DNA from: Candidatus Roizmanbacteria bacterium
GTDB lineage: Bacteria > Patescibacteriota > Microgenomatia > UBA1406 > GWC2-37-13
Reading direction: 5' to 3'
Length of the DNA: 64,000 nucleotides
Assembly: GCA_016215445.1 (NCBI GenBank)
Contig: JACRJL010000003.1
Coordinates: 404,924 to 468,923 of the forward strand
Positions within the stretch are counted from its first letter, which is position 1. Each line of letters opens with the position of its first letter. The translations under genes were made by a program, and so were the position numbers. This document shows positions 1 to 9,204 of this stretch, in pieces. The notes below the pieces were generated by a model, which was not told the DNA's origin, did not search any database, and saw nothing but the letters and a program-made list of their open reading frames with translations.

Positions 1-132
1 AAAAAGACCAATTTTCATTTTTACGATTCGATGAAGATTTTCTATCGAAAACACTATGCCAAGGACCATAGTCTGTTGATAAACAGTTTGGTCTATCTGG
101 CTATTAATCTTAAAAGTAAATTTGCCAAATGA
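1..132 (+). CDS. Glycosyltransferase family 2, C-terminal fragment
   Basis: Reading frame open from the window edge to TGA at 130-132, giving 43 residues (KKTNFHFYDSMKIFYRKHY near the start). The aromatic-rich 'F..SM.IFYRKHY' stretch is typical of the C-terminal end of family 2 glycosyltransferases that transfer rhamnose or other sugars to surface glycans. Its stop overlaps the next start (ATGA at 129-132), so it is the upstream member of the glycan operon. The catalytic GT-A domain lies outside the window, so substrate cannot be judged. Confidence 0.6.
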   Translation, partial: KKTNFHFYDSMKIFYRKHYAKDHSLLINSLVYLAINLKSKFAK

Positions 133-1229
133 AAAAAATCGGGATAGACGCCAGGCTCTATTTTCAGACTGGCATAGGTACTTATCTTCAGAATCTCTTA
201 TTTTATCTTGACAAAAAAAACCCCAAAAAGGAAGTTTACTATATTTATTTGCGGAAACAGGACTCGCTAAAAATTAACTTTAAAAGCAAAAACATTGTCA
301 AAAAGGTAGCCGATCAAAAATGGCACAGTTTTTCCGAACAAACTTCTTTTTTATTGAGTTTGCTCAAGGACGATCTTGATTTAATGCATTTTACTTATTT
401 CAGCTATCCAATTTTTTATTGGAGAAAATTTGTTGCCACTGTCCATGATACTACTCCTTTGCTATTTAAAACCGGAAAAGCCTCGACAAAAAACCATTTC
501 ATTTACCGCCTAAAACATTTTTTTCTAAAGATAGTAGTCAGATTGCAAATTGAAAGAGCGGTGCAAATTATTACTCCGACTAATACTGTTAAAAATCAAC
601 TTATTGATATATACGGAGCGAAAATTGCTGGAAAAACTTTGACTATCTATGAAGGAGTTAGTCATACTATTTTTGGAACAAAAGAAAATAATCTTCTCGA
701 CAAAAAATTTAAAGACTTTTTTCTTTACGTAGGTAACTTTTATCCACATAAAAACGTTGAAAGACTTATAGACGCTTTTGGTAAAGTTTCAAGTAAATAC
801 ACTTTAATTCTTGTTGGACCGAACGATTATTTTACGGAAAGAATTTCTCGTTATATTCGTTCTTCTAAATTCGGGAATAGAATAGTTTTACTCAAAAACC
901 CTCCGACTTCAGATTTAGTTTTTTTCTACAAGAATACTGAAGCTATAGTTCATCCGTCTCTTTCAGAAGGATTTGGTCTACCGCTTTTGGAGGCAGCTTA
1001 TTTTGGAAGACCAATAATTGCCTCCAATATTGATGTTTTTAGAGAATTATGGAAGGACCAATATGTTGCTTTTGATCCAAGTAATGTAGAAGATATAAGT
1101 AATAAACTTGTAGAGTTTATTCGGAAACGATCTTCATTTAGTTTCGATATGTTTATCAAAAAATACTCTTTCGAAAAAATGACAGAAGAAACTATAAAAA
1201 TCTACCATAAAGTGACCCAAAATTCCTGA
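129..1229 (+). CDS. GT4-type (GT-B fold) glycosyltransferase
   Basis: 366 aa. The N-terminus (IGIDARLYFQTGIGTYLQ) is the usual acceptor-domain start of GT4 enzymes. The donor domain carries 'GNFYPHKNVERLIDAF' and the nucleotide-sugar motif 'HPSLSEGFGLPLLEAA', with the two spaced glutamates of the E-x7-E signature. Likely a cytoplasmic, membrane-associated transferase, perhaps a mannosyltransferase, acting on a lipid-linked glycan. It is translationally coupled to the preceding GT2 gene through ATGA. Its 3' end overlaps the convergent membrane protein by 28 bp. The sugar specificity is not readable from sequence. Confidence 0.85.
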   Translation: MKKIGIDARLYFQTGIGTYLQNLLFYLDKKNPKKEVYYIYLRKQDSLKINFKSKNIVKKVADQKWHSFSEQTSFLLSLLKDDLDLMHFTYFSYPIFYWRKFVATVHDTTPLLFKTGKASTKNHFIYRLKHFFLKIVVRLQIERAVQIITPTNTVKNQLIDIYGAKIAGKTLTIYEGVSHTIFGTKENNLLDKKFKDFFLYVGNFYPHKNVERLIDAFGKVSSKYTLILVGPNDYFTERISRYIRSSKFGNRIVLLKNPPTSDLVFFYKNTEAIVHPSLSEGFGLPLLEAAYFGRPIIASNIDVFRELWKDQYVAFDPSNVEDISNKLVEFIRKRSSFSFDMFIKKYSFEKMTEETIKIYHKVTQNS

Positions 1230-2581
1230 AGAGCGAGAATTTGAACCGACTGCATAATTAAAATTATTAAAAAAGCTTTCGTTGTCAATTTAAGTTTATT
1301 GGTCAAAAAATTCCCGACGACTAAAACAAGGGGAAACATAAGGGGGAGCCAAATTCTGCCAACTTCACCTCTTACCGCACCGGAAAAATTTAAAAATAAA
1401 ATCATTAATGTAAAAGAAACGAATAGCGGTTCTCTAATTTTTTTAAAAAACAAGGTCATGTATGTAATAGTAATTGGTATTCCTGTAAAGACAAAGAAGT
1501 CATAAAGATTATAGAACGTCCAAATCAAATATGGACGATTTTTCGGTAAACCTGTCATCAATGTGTAGGAAACGGTTATGACGTTGTAACCTGTTAGAAA
1601 AATAATAATATAAAAAATGGATAGCCCGGTTAAAAAAGAAAAAATTAACCTTTTCTTTTTTATTAAATAGAGTAGATAAATGAATGACAAAGGTAGTAGA
1701 GATAAACTGAAAAATATCCCGAAAGCAAAAAGTAAACCGGAAATGAATACTAAGACCTGACTATTACTCTTGAGGCCTTTTATGAAAAATAAAAAACTCG
1801 TTAAAAAAAATATAGGGAAAAAAACATCGGAAAGGGGAGTAAATAAAGTTAAGGCCGGTATAAAAACCGCCAAAACAGTAGACCTTAAGGCCGTTTTGTT
1901 ATCGAATAGATTCTTGGCAATATAAAATAAAGGAATAATATTCAGTGATCCGATGATGGGAATAATAAAGGCTGAAACAACCGCAGTGGATCTTTGAGTA
2001 ATAGTCAGACTATTCCAAATTATCTTGACGTCTTGATGCTTGGGAATTAGATTAACAGCTAAGTTTTTTAATAACGGGATAAAATTAATTATCTTTTCGA
2101 TTAACCAGAGGAAGAGAACCGAACCCGGAGGGTGACCTGTGGCGTGCATAGAATAATTCAAGACATTATTTTGGTATCCGCTCAAAAACTCACTGAGATT
2201 TTTAATTTTGATAGCCTCTGTAAAGTAACCGTTCAAATTAGGATTAATGATTCGGTGGATTAAGACAGAGATACCGCTTCTTCCAAAATAAAGAATCGAG
2301 AGTTGAAATAAATAAGATAAAGTGACCAATAAACCCAATAAGACAAATGAATTCCATTTGACTTTTTTCTCTAAAAAATAAAATAAAGATAAAATCAAAG
2401 TAATTACGGTCAAAGGCATCCAAATTCTGTTTAGAGTATTGATAAATAAATATGGCCATCTCCAGTTAGGAGGCCAATCTCCTGGTCCGCGCAAGTAAGG
2501 AGAAAGATTTAGACCGGAGAAAAGAATAAATATAGAAGTGATACAGATGATATAAATTATTAGTTTTTTATTGAAGCTCAT
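1202..2581 (-). CDS. Polytopic membrane protein, GT-C-like glycosyltransferase candidate
   Basis: 459 aa with about ten hydrophobic segments spread over the whole length. A conserved-looking 'HATGHPPGSVLFLWL' lies in the loop after the first few segments; HPPG-type loops occur in uncharacterised GT-C-like membrane proteins. No cytoplasmic catalytic domain is visible. Its position inside a glycan locus supports a polyprenyl-linked sugar transferase or a related integral membrane role, but this is inference. It diverges from the GT4 gene starting at 2616; a TAAAAT -10 candidate sits 10 bp before its start (2592-2597). Confidence 0.55.
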   Translation of the reverse strand: MSFNKKLIIYIICITSIFILFSGLNLSPYLRGPGDWPPNWRWPYLFINTLNRIWMPLTVITLILSLFYFLEKKVKWNSFVLLGLLVTLSYLFQLSILYFGRSGISVLIHRIINPNLNGYFTEAIKIKNLSEFLSGYQNNVLNYSMHATGHPPGSVLFLWLIEKIINFIPLLKNLAVNLIPKHQDVKIIWNSLTITQRSTAVVSAFIIPIIGSLNIIPLFYIAKNLFDNKTALRSTVLAVFIPALTLFTPLSDVFFPIFFLTSFLFFIKGLKSNSQVLVFISGLLFAFGIFFSLSLLPLSFIYLLYLIKKKRLIFSFLTGLSIFYIIIFLTGYNVITVSYTLMTGLPKNRPYLIWTFYNLYDFFVFTGIPITITYMTLFFKKIREPLFVSFTLMILFLNFSGAVRGEVGRIWLPLMFPLVLVVGNFLTNKLKLTTKAFLIILIMQSVQILALQEFWVTLW

Positions 2582-2615
2582 TTTGTTTCATATTTTATCA
2601 GATATAATAATTAGC
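2582..2615. promoter_or_regulatory. Divergent promoter region, 34 bp
   Basis: Only 34 bp separate the divergent starts at 2581 (-) and 2616 (+). A perfect TATAAT at 2603-2608 lies 7 bp before the plus start. TAAAAT on the minus strand (2592-2597) lies 10 bp before the minus start. Neither gene has room for a Shine-Dalgarno leader after these -10 boxes, so leaderless mRNAs are predicted in both directions. Confidence 0.5.
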
Positions 2616-3722
2616 ATGTTAGAGAAGAAAAAAACGGCCATTGTTTATGATTGGATGGATAAATGGGGAGGCGTAGAAAGGGTGCTTTTGACATTGCATG
2701 AAATGTTTCCGAAAGCAGTTTTTTTTACTTCTTACTTTGATTCGGAAAAAGCAGCCTGGGCAAAAAATTTGAAACCAAAAACATCTTTTATACAAAAACT
2801 CCCCAAGCTAATAAGAGGGAATAGAGTTTTTTCTCTTCCTTTTTATCCAATCGTTTTTGAATCAATTGACTTTAAAGGTTATGACTTGGTAATTTCGGTG
2901 ACCTCTTCATTTGCTAAATCTGTTATTACCCAACCAGGAACAAAGCATATTTGTTATTTACTCACGCCAACGAGATTTCTATGGAGCCATGAAAAAGATT
3001 ATTTTAAGCGTATTACATTATATGCTAGACGTTATACAAATTATCTTAAGAATTGGGATCAAGTAGCAGCTCAAAGGCCTGATAAAATAGTTTCCATCTC
3101 AGAAACAGCAAGAGTTCGTTGTAGTAAATATTATCATAGAAAAAGTGAAGTCGTTTACCCGCCGTTTGACGTTGATTATTGGCAGAAAATAAAATCCGAA
3201 ATAAATTCTAAATACAAAATACCAAATACGAAATACTACCTTATTGTATCAAGACTTGAATCTTATAAAAAGATAGATTTAGCAATAAAAGTTTTTAAAA
3301 AGCTGCAAGAGTCCTTAGTTATAGTCGGTGAAGGTAGTCAAGAGGCTTATTTGAGAAAACTTTCCGGAAAAAATATTTCTTTTCTAAAAAAGTTAAGCGA
3401 TGAAGAGTTAGGCAACCTATATTCAAATGCCCAAGCTTTAATTATGCCGCAGGAGGAAGATTTCGGATTTGTCAGTTTGGAATCACAATTTTTTGGCTGT
3501 CCAGTAATTTCTTACAAAAAAGGGGGCGCTCGGGAAACTATAATAGAAGGTAAGACGGGCGTTTTCTTTAATAATCAGTCGACGGAGTCTTTGGGTCGAG
3601 CGATTGAAAGATTTAACAAAATGAAGTACAATTTGAGAACGAACACAAAAAAATTCGGAGAAGAAAACGTTAAAAGATTTAATAAGGACAATTTTATTAA
3701 TAATTTTAAAAAAACGTTATGA
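2616..3722 (+). CDS. GT4-type glycosyltransferase
   Basis: 368 aa. The start at 2616 (MLEKKKTAIVYDWMDKWGGV) is preferred over an in-frame ATG at 2571, because the latter overlaps the divergent gene and the former sits just after a TATAAT. The N-terminus 'YDWMDKWGGVERVL' and the donor-site motif 'PQEEDFGFVSLESQFFGCPVIS' are hallmarks of GT4 enzymes of the mannosyltransferase/WbaZ type. It overlaps the GDP-mannose pyrophosphorylase gene by ATGA, which makes mannose from GDP-mannose the plausible donor. Confidence 0.85.
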   Translation: MLEKKKTAIVYDWMDKWGGVERVLLTLHEMFPKAVFFTSYFDSEKAAWAKNLKPKTSFIQKLPKLIRGNRVFSLPFYPIVFESIDFKGYDLVISVTSSFAKSVITQPGTKHICYLLTPTRFLWSHEKDYFKRITLYARRYTNYLKNWDQVAAQRPDKIVSISETARVRCSKYYHRKSEVVYPPFDVDYWQKIKSEINSKYKIPNTKYYLIVSRLESYKKIDLAIKVFKKLQESLVIVGEGSQEAYLRKLSGKNISFLKKLSDEELGNLYSNAQALIMPQEEDFGFVSLESQFFGCPVISYKKGGARETIIEGKTGVFFNNQSTESLGRAIERFNKMKYNLRTNTKKFGEENVKRFNKDNFINNFKKTL

Positions 3723-4804
3723 AAGCAGTTATTTTTGCCGGTGGAACAGGAACAAGACTTTGGCCTTTATCAAGAAAGAAATCGCCAAAACAGTTTGAAA
3801 AACTCGTTGGAAACAAATCCACTTTGCAGCTCGCAGTCGAAAGACTACTACCCGATTTTAAACCTCAAGACATATATATTTCTTCAAACTACAACTACAA
3901 GAAAATCCTCAGTGAACAGCTTCCTAAAATACCTCAGAAAAATTTCATTCTAGAGCCGGAAAAAAAAGATGTCGCTCCGGCAATCGCTCTATCTCTTGGA
4001 ATTATAGGTAAGTTGAATCCCAATGAGCCCGTAGCTATTCTTTGGAGTGATCATCTAGTCAAAGAAGCGGTTCTTTTTAAAAAGATACTAAAAGTCGCGG
4101 CTAAAGAAATAAAAAAAAACCCTAACAAAATAGTATTCATAGGGCACAAACCCAGGTTTCCAAGTATCAACCTTGGTTATATCCACTTTGGAAAAAAGAC
4201 CGCAACAGAGCAGGGAATTTCGTTTTACCAATTCAATGACTTAAAGTATCGCCCGGACGAAAAGACAGCCACTAATTTTTTCAGTTCCGGTGAATACGCT
4301 TGGAATCTAGGTTATTTTGTTACTTCGGCAAAATTCATCAGCGACTGTTTTAAAAAACTTGCCCCGGATATATACAAACGAAACGAGAAAATTATTAGCT
4401 CTTTAGGTAAAAAAAACTATGAAACGGTTTTAAGGGAAAACTATCGCTTGATCAATAGTGTCAGTTTTGACAATGCTATTCTTGAAAAACTAAATAAAAA
4501 AGAGGCCACTGTCATAGTTGAGGACATAGGTTGGAGTGATGTTGGTAGCTGGGAGGCTTTAAAAGAAGCTTTAGAAAGTCATAATTATGAAAACGTTATA
4601 AGAGGTAAAGTTTATTTAGAACATGTTCGAGATAGTCTAATCTATAACTATCAAGATGGTAAATTGATTGTCGGTGTTGACCTAGACGAAAATATTATTG
4701 TTAATACAAATGACGTTATTCTCATTGCCAAGAAAAATTCTATGCCAAAAGTAAAAAAATTAGTGGAAAATTTTAGCGGAACAGAGCACGAAAAGCACAT
4801 TTAA
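3719..4804 (+). CDS. manC: Mannose-1-phosphate guanylyltransferase
   Basis: 361 aa nucleotidyltransferase that makes GDP-mannose from mannose-1-phosphate and GTP. The N-terminal signature 'FAGGTGTRLWPLSRKKSPKQF' is nearly canonical for GDP-mannose pyrophosphorylases. 'SFDNAILEK' and 'DIGWSDVGSWEAL' mark the sugar-binding half. It is the short form: no C-terminal phosphomannose isomerase domain is present. It is coupled to the upstream glycosyltransferase and lies 12 bp before the phosphoglycosyltransferase, so donor supply and glycan initiation are encoded together. Confidence 0.92.
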   Translation: MKAVIFAGGTGTRLWPLSRKKSPKQFEKLVGNKSTLQLAVERLLPDFKPQDIYISSNYNYKKILSEQLPKIPQKNFILEPEKKDVAPAIALSLGIIGKLNPNEPVAILWSDHLVKEAVLFKKILKVAAKEIKKNPNKIVFIGHKPRFPSINLGYIHFGKKTATEQGISFYQFNDLKYRPDEKTATNFFSSGEYAWNLGYFVTSAKFISDCFKKLAPDIYKRNEKIISSLGKKNYETVLRENYRLINSVSFDNAILEKLNKKEATVIVEDIGWSDVGSWEALKEALESHNYENVIRGKVYLEHVRDSLIYNYQDGKLIVGVDLDENIIVNTNDVILIAKKNSMPKVKKLVENFSGTEHEKHI

Positions 4805-4816
4805 AATAAACTTTAT

Positions 4817-5479
4817 ATGACTAAATTTCTCAAAGGAGGCAATTATCAGAATAAAATAAAAAGGATTTTTGATATCTTCGCCAGTTTGTTTCTTTTTATA
4901 ATCTTTAGTCCGATTTCTCTTCTGACTGCAATTGCGATTGTTTTAGATTCTGATGGGCCTATTCTAGCCGATGTTCCGGAAAGAATCGGTGAAAAAGGAA
5001 AGAAATTTAAAATGTATAAATTCAGATCGATGATAAGTAATGCCCATTATTTACTTCGTACAGACCCAAAGTTTAAAAAACTTTTTAATGAATATAAAAA
5101 AAGTAGCTATAAACTTAAAAGAGACCCGAGGATCACGCGAGTTGGAAAAATCATCAGGAAGCATTCGTTTGATGAAATCCCTCAACTCATAAATGTTCTT
5201 AAGGGGGAAATGAGCTTGGTGGGTCCACGAGCATATTATCCTGATGAATTAGAGAATCAATTAGTAGAATATCCGAAGACAAAGAAACTAGTCAATAAAG
5301 TTTTATCAGTCAAGCCAGGAATCACAGGTCTTTGGCAGGTATCGGGGCGTTCTGAGGTTAATTTTGATAAAAGGATTGAAATTGATGCAAAATATGTAGA
5401 TAATATTTCCTTATGGAAAGATTTACAAATTATATTGAAGACTCCACTCGTTATGGTGAGTGGAAAAGGGGCAATATGA
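4817..5479 (+). CDS. Polyprenyl-phosphate sugar phosphotransferase (bacterial sugar transferase)
   Basis: 220 aa, minimal monotopic phosphoglycosyltransferase that would load the first sugar phosphate onto the lipid carrier. One N-terminal membrane helix (IFDIFASLFLFIIFSPI) precedes the catalytic domain with 'KMYKFRSM', 'DEIPQLINVLKGEMSLVGPR' and 'KPGITGLWQVSGRS'. The polytopic N-terminal region of WbaP/WcaJ-type proteins is absent, as in small PglC-like enzymes. The stop overlaps the DUF4012 start (ATGA at 5476-5479). Confidence 0.92.
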   Translation: MTKFLKGGNYQNKIKRIFDIFASLFLFIIFSPISLLTAIAIVLDSDGPILADVPERIGEKGKKFKMYKFRSMISNAHYLLRTDPKFKKLFNEYKKSSYKLKRDPRITRVGKIIRKHSFDEIPQLINVLKGEMSLVGPRAYYPDELENQLVEYPKTKKLVNKVLSVKPGITGLWQVSGRSEVNFDKRIEIDAKYVDNISLWKDLQIILKTPLVMVSGKGAI

Positions 5480-7302
5480 GTAATAGATTTAAAATCAAGA
5501 ACCTTAAATCAAAAATCATTCCGGCGTTGTTATTTATTCTATTTTTTTATTTTCTTATTATCGGTCCATTTATTTCAATAAAAAAGAAGGCAAACTCTTT
5601 GATTACTTCGGCTAAGGAATTAAAACAGGTCTTCGCCAAAAACGACATAAGTCTTTTAAAAACCAAAATAGGAAGTTTCTCCAAACAGTATCAGGATTTT
5701 GAAAAGACTTCAAAATCAGTTTACTGGATGTCTTTTATTCCCTATGTCTCTGACTTTAAAAACGGGGTTGAAGCAGGTGGATATCTAGTTAATGCCGCCC
5801 AAGAATCAGTTGTCGCTATAGAACCTTACGCGGATTTGATCGGTTTTAAAAAAGGGGAGACTTCATTTGTAGAAAAATCTGCCGAAGATAGATTACAAAC
5901 GGCGGTTTTGACGCTTGACAAATTAGTACAGAAAGTCGATCCGATTGCTAGCGATATAGACAAGGCTAATGAAAAAATATCCAAAATTAATCCAAATCGC
6001 TACCCGGGAAAAATCGGAAAGTCGGACATAAGGGGTCAAATAAAAAATATTAGAAATCAATTTGCCGGAGCCGCATCGCTTTTTGTCGACGCCAAGCCAC
6101 TCATTAAAAAACTACCTGAACTTTTGGGGAGTAAGGAGGAAAAGACTTACTTGATTCTCTATCAAAACGATAAAGAAAGAAGGGCAACTGGAGGATTCTG
6201 GACCTTCTATGCAATCTTTAAGATAAAAGACGGTAAGATGACAATTGCCGGATCAAATGATATCTACTCGCTTGACGATTCGATTGCCGATCATCCCAAG
6301 GCACCGTCAGAGATTTTGACATATCATAAAGGAGTAAGCCAATTCAACATCCGGGACAGCAATTTGTCTCCCGACTTTGTTGAGTCGGTAAAGCTTTTCG
6401 AAAGCCTCTACAAAAAAAGTGGATCTAGGGTTGAATACGATGGGATCTTTGCCATGGATTCGAAAATATTGGTTGATATGCTGACTATTTTTGGCGACAC
6501 TCAAGTAGGAGGTGTCAATTTTTCCGCTAAAGAGGACAAAAGATGCGACTGTCCGGAAGCTATTTATACTTTATTTGATATAGTCGACCGGCCTGTAAAC
6601 TATGTGAAAGTTGACAGAAAAGGAATTTTAGGGCAGTTGATGTTTACGCTTTTTCAAACGGCTCTTCGTTCTTCGCCTTCGAGGTACTGGGGAAGTTTGA
6701 CTGGTACGATGTTACAGAATCTCCAGGAAAAACACATTCTTCTTTATTTTAATGATTCAGAAATCCAAAAGGCAGTTGAACAGGTTAACTTTGCCGGTAG
6801 AATCAAGAATTATAAAGGCGACTATTTACACATCAATAGTGTCAATTTTGCCGGTGCAAAAGCAAATATGTTTGTTAGCGAGGAGATAGAAACAAAGACA
6901 AACGGAAAAGATAAAGAAGTAACGGTTGATTTTAGGAATCCTTATCCTCACTCTGATTGTAATTTGGAACGAGGGGGTCTTTGTTTGAATGCGACCTTAA
7001 GGAACTGGATTCGGTTTTACGTACCAAAAGGATCGAAACTCGTTAGCTTTCAAGGTTCGCAGAAAAAAGTCCAGACTTATGATGAACTGGGTAAGACAGT
7101 TTTTGAAGGGTATCTAGAAGTTCCCACTCAAGGAAAAGCTACGGTTATAGTCAAATATACTCTTCCAACTGACATATCGACTGACACACTAATGATTCAA
7201 AAACAACCCGGCGTCTCCGGTCAGGAGTGGAAAGTCAGGGTGAACAATAAAAAAGTTTTTGAAGGCGTTTTGGAAAAGGATGAGGTGATAAAAGTAAAGT
7301 GA
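5476..7302 (+). CDS. DUF4012 family membrane-anchored protein
   Basis: 608 aa. The start at 5476 overlaps the upstream stop by ATGA and places one membrane helix (ALLFILFFYFLIIGPFI) near the N-terminus, with the rest outside. Features typical of DUF4012 proteins are 'YLILYQNDKERRATGGFW' around the middle and 'GIFAMDSKILVDML'. These proteins commonly sit in surface polysaccharide loci of Gram-positive and CPR bacteria; their function is unknown. The 5' end encodes a K/N-rich stretch (RFKIKNLKSK) of low-complexity AT-rich DNA. Confidence 0.8.
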   Translation: MSNRFKIKNLKSKIIPALLFILFFYFLIIGPFISIKKKANSLITSAKELKQVFAKNDISLLKTKIGSFSKQYQDFEKTSKSVYWMSFIPYVSDFKNGVEAGGYLVNAAQESVVAIEPYADLIGFKKGETSFVEKSAEDRLQTAVLTLDKLVQKVDPIASDIDKANEKISKINPNRYPGKIGKSDIRGQIKNIRNQFAGAASLFVDAKPLIKKLPELLGSKEEKTYLILYQNDKERRATGGFWTFYAIFKIKDGKMTIAGSNDIYSLDDSIADHPKAPSEILTYHKGVSQFNIRDSNLSPDFVESVKLFESLYKKSGSRVEYDGIFAMDSKILVDMLTIFGDTQVGGVNFSAKEDKRCDCPEAIYTLFDIVDRPVNYVKVDRKGILGQLMFTLFQTALRSSPSRYWGSLTGTMLQNLQEKHILLYFNDSEIQKAVEQVNFAGRIKNYKGDYLHINSVNFAGAKANMFVSEEIETKTNGKDKEVTVDFRNPYPHSDCNLERGGLCLNATLRNWIRFYVPKGSKLVSFQGSQKKVQTYDELGKTVFEGYLEVPTQGKATVIVKYTLPTDISTDTLMIQKQPGVSGQEWKVRVNNKKVFEGVLEKDEVIKVK

Positions 7303-7832
7303 TAGGTATGGGGAGGACATCAAAAACAGAAGCCTTTGTATTAAAAAAGAAATCTCTCTTAAATAAAGACTCGCTTATTTTTTTGCTGACTAAAGAGCAG
7401 GGAAAGACTGTTGTTACAGCCAAAGGAGTAAAAAAGATCACCAGTCGGCGAAGCCCCCACTTGGAAACAGGAAATTTGATTTTTGCTGTATTTAATAAGA
7501 AAAATGACAGACTATATTTACAGGAAACCAAGTTAATCAGCGGTTTCTCCGAGTTAAAAGAAGTCCAAGATAAAGTTAGCAAGCTGTATAAGTTCTTTTT
7601 CGTTTTAGAAAAGCTTTTACCTGAAAATCAAAAAGAAGAGGTCGTATATAATCTTACTAAATCATTCTTAGTCAAACTATCTAAATCAGCATCAAATTAT
7701 GACATTTTAACCGTTTATTTTAACAAGTTACTTAGAGTTCTGGGTTATACAAAACAGAGCCATGACATAATAGAATTAGAGGCTATCATCTCCGATTTAA
7801 TTAATGAAAAAATGCCCTCATTTAATATATAA
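7299..7832 (+). CDS. recO: DNA repair protein RecO, short form
   Basis: 177 aa. Recombination mediator that helps load RecA with RecR. The N-terminal OB fold is recognisable ('KTEAFVLKKKSLLNKDSLIF', 'TVVTAKGVKK', 'GNLIFAVFNKKN'), followed by a helical segment. Typical RecO is about 240 aa with a C-terminal zinc-binding region; here the protein ends after the helical part and has no CxxC motifs. The start is GTG 7299, overlapping the upstream TGA; ATG 7308 is an equally possible start. The stop overlaps the glycyl-tRNA synthetase ATG. Confidence 0.75.
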   Translation: MIGMGRTSKTEAFVLKKKSLLNKDSLIFLLTKEQGKTVVTAKGVKKITSRRSPHLETGNLIFAVFNKKNDRLYLQETKLISGFSELKEVQDKVSKLYKFFFVLEKLLPENQKEEVVYNLTKSFLVKLSKSASNYDILTVYFNKLLRVLGYTKQSHDIIELEAIISDLINEKMPSFNI

Positions 7833-9199
7833 TGATATTTATGGACAAAGTTATTGCATTGGCAAAAAGAAGAGGCTTTTTTTACCCTTCGAGCGAAATC
7901 TACGGAGGATTAGCTAATACCTGGGACTATGGTCACTATGGAGTATTATTGAAAAATAATCTTCGTGATTGGTGGCTAAAGAGAATAGTCCAAGAGAGAG
8001 AAGATATTTTCTTAGTGGATAGTTCTGTAATTTTAAATCCGAAAGTCTGGCAAGCATCAGGACACGTCACTGGCTTTAACGACGCCTTAGTTGAATGCAG
8101 GAACTGTCATAATCGTACTCGGGCCGATCACTTAATTGAAGATAAGTTGGACAAGAAAGTTGAAGGGATGGCTGTCGAGGAGCTCTCGAAGATTATTAAG
8201 GATAATAAATTAAAATGTCCTAAATGCGGTTCTTTAGATTTAACTGAAGCTAGACAGTTTAATTTACTTTTTGAAACTCATGTCGGTATTGTTGAAGAAA
8301 GTAAGTCGAAGGCTTATTTGAGAGGTGAGTTGGCTCAAGGAATATTCATGAACTTTAAGCAGATGACTGACTCGATGCGTATAAAATTTCCGTTTGGGAT
8401 CGCATCTAACGGAATTTGTTTTAGAAACGAAATTACGTTGGGTCAAGGAGTCTTTCGGACTTTGCAATTTGATTTAATGGAGTTTGAATATTTTGTAAAA
8501 CCGGAAAATTGGCAAGAAGTTTATGAATCTTGGAAAGAAATAATGTGGAAAATGGCGTTGGAATTAGGTTTACCAAAAGATAAGATTCGCTGGCGAGAGC
8601 ATGAGGATTTTGAAAGATCTCATTATTCTAAAAAAACCATGGATATAGAATATCAATATCCATTTGGTTGGAAAGAAATGTGGGGATTGGCTTATAGAAC
8701 AGACTTTGATTTAAAAAATCACATGAGGAATTCAGGGAAAGATCTTAACTACAGAGATCCAAAAACAGGAGAAAAATTTATTCCCCACGTGATTGAACCG
8801 ACTTTTGGACTGTCCAGATTACTTATAACCATGATTGTTAATTCATATCACGAGGAGGAAATAAAAGGAAAAACAAGGACTGTTTTAAAAATCAATCCTT
8901 TCTTGGCTCCAATTAAAGCGGCAATTTTCCCTTTACAAAAAGACGAAAAACTTAAAAAACATGCCTTTAATATATTTAAGAAACTGAAGACAAACTTAGT
9001 TTGTGAATTTGACGATTCCGGAAATATCGGCCAGATGTATCGCCGTCAGGACGAAATCGGCACGCCTTATTGTGTTACAATAGATTATCAGACATTAGAG
9101 GACAATACAGTTACAGTTAGAGACAGAGACACCATGAAACAAGAGAGAGTGGTTGTTACTAAATTGGAGGAATATATTAATTTAAAAATTAAAAGCTAA
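7832..9199 (+). CDS. glyS: Glycyl-tRNA synthetase, dimeric alpha2 type
   Basis: 455 aa class IIa enzyme charging tRNA-Gly. The N-terminus 'ALAKRRGFFYPSSEIYGG' is characteristic of the eukaryote/archaeal-like homodimeric GlyRS. A CxxC pair at about residue 89 and 'CPKCGS' near 131 form the zinc insert. 'FRNEITLGQGVFRTLQF' is motif 2 and 'EPTFGLSRLLITM' is motif 3; an anticodon-binding domain ends the chain. ATG 7832 is coupled to the recO stop (TAATG). ATG 7841 lies 7 bp after TATAAT (7828-7833) and could be a second, promoter-proximal start. Confidence 0.95.
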   Translation: MIFMDKVIALAKRRGFFYPSSEIYGGLANTWDYGHYGVLLKNNLRDWWLKRIVQEREDIFLVDSSVILNPKVWQASGHVTGFNDALVECRNCHNRTRADHLIEDKLDKKVEGMAVEELSKIIKDNKLKCPKCGSLDLTEARQFNLLFETHVGIVEESKSKAYLRGELAQGIFMNFKQMTDSMRIKFPFGIASNGICFRNEITLGQGVFRTLQFDLMEFEYFVKPENWQEVYESWKEIMWKMALELGLPKDKIRWREHEDFERSHYSKKTMDIEYQYPFGWKEMWGLAYRTDFDLKNHMRNSGKDLNYRDPKTGEKFIPHVIEPTFGLSRLLITMIVNSYHEEEIKGKTRTVLKINPFLAPIKAAIFPLQKDEKLKKHAFNIFKKLKTNLVCEFDDSGNIGQMYRRQDEIGTPYCVTIDYQTLEDNTVTVRDRDTMKQERVVVTKLEEYINLKIKS

Positions 9200-9204
9200 A
9201 TTTT

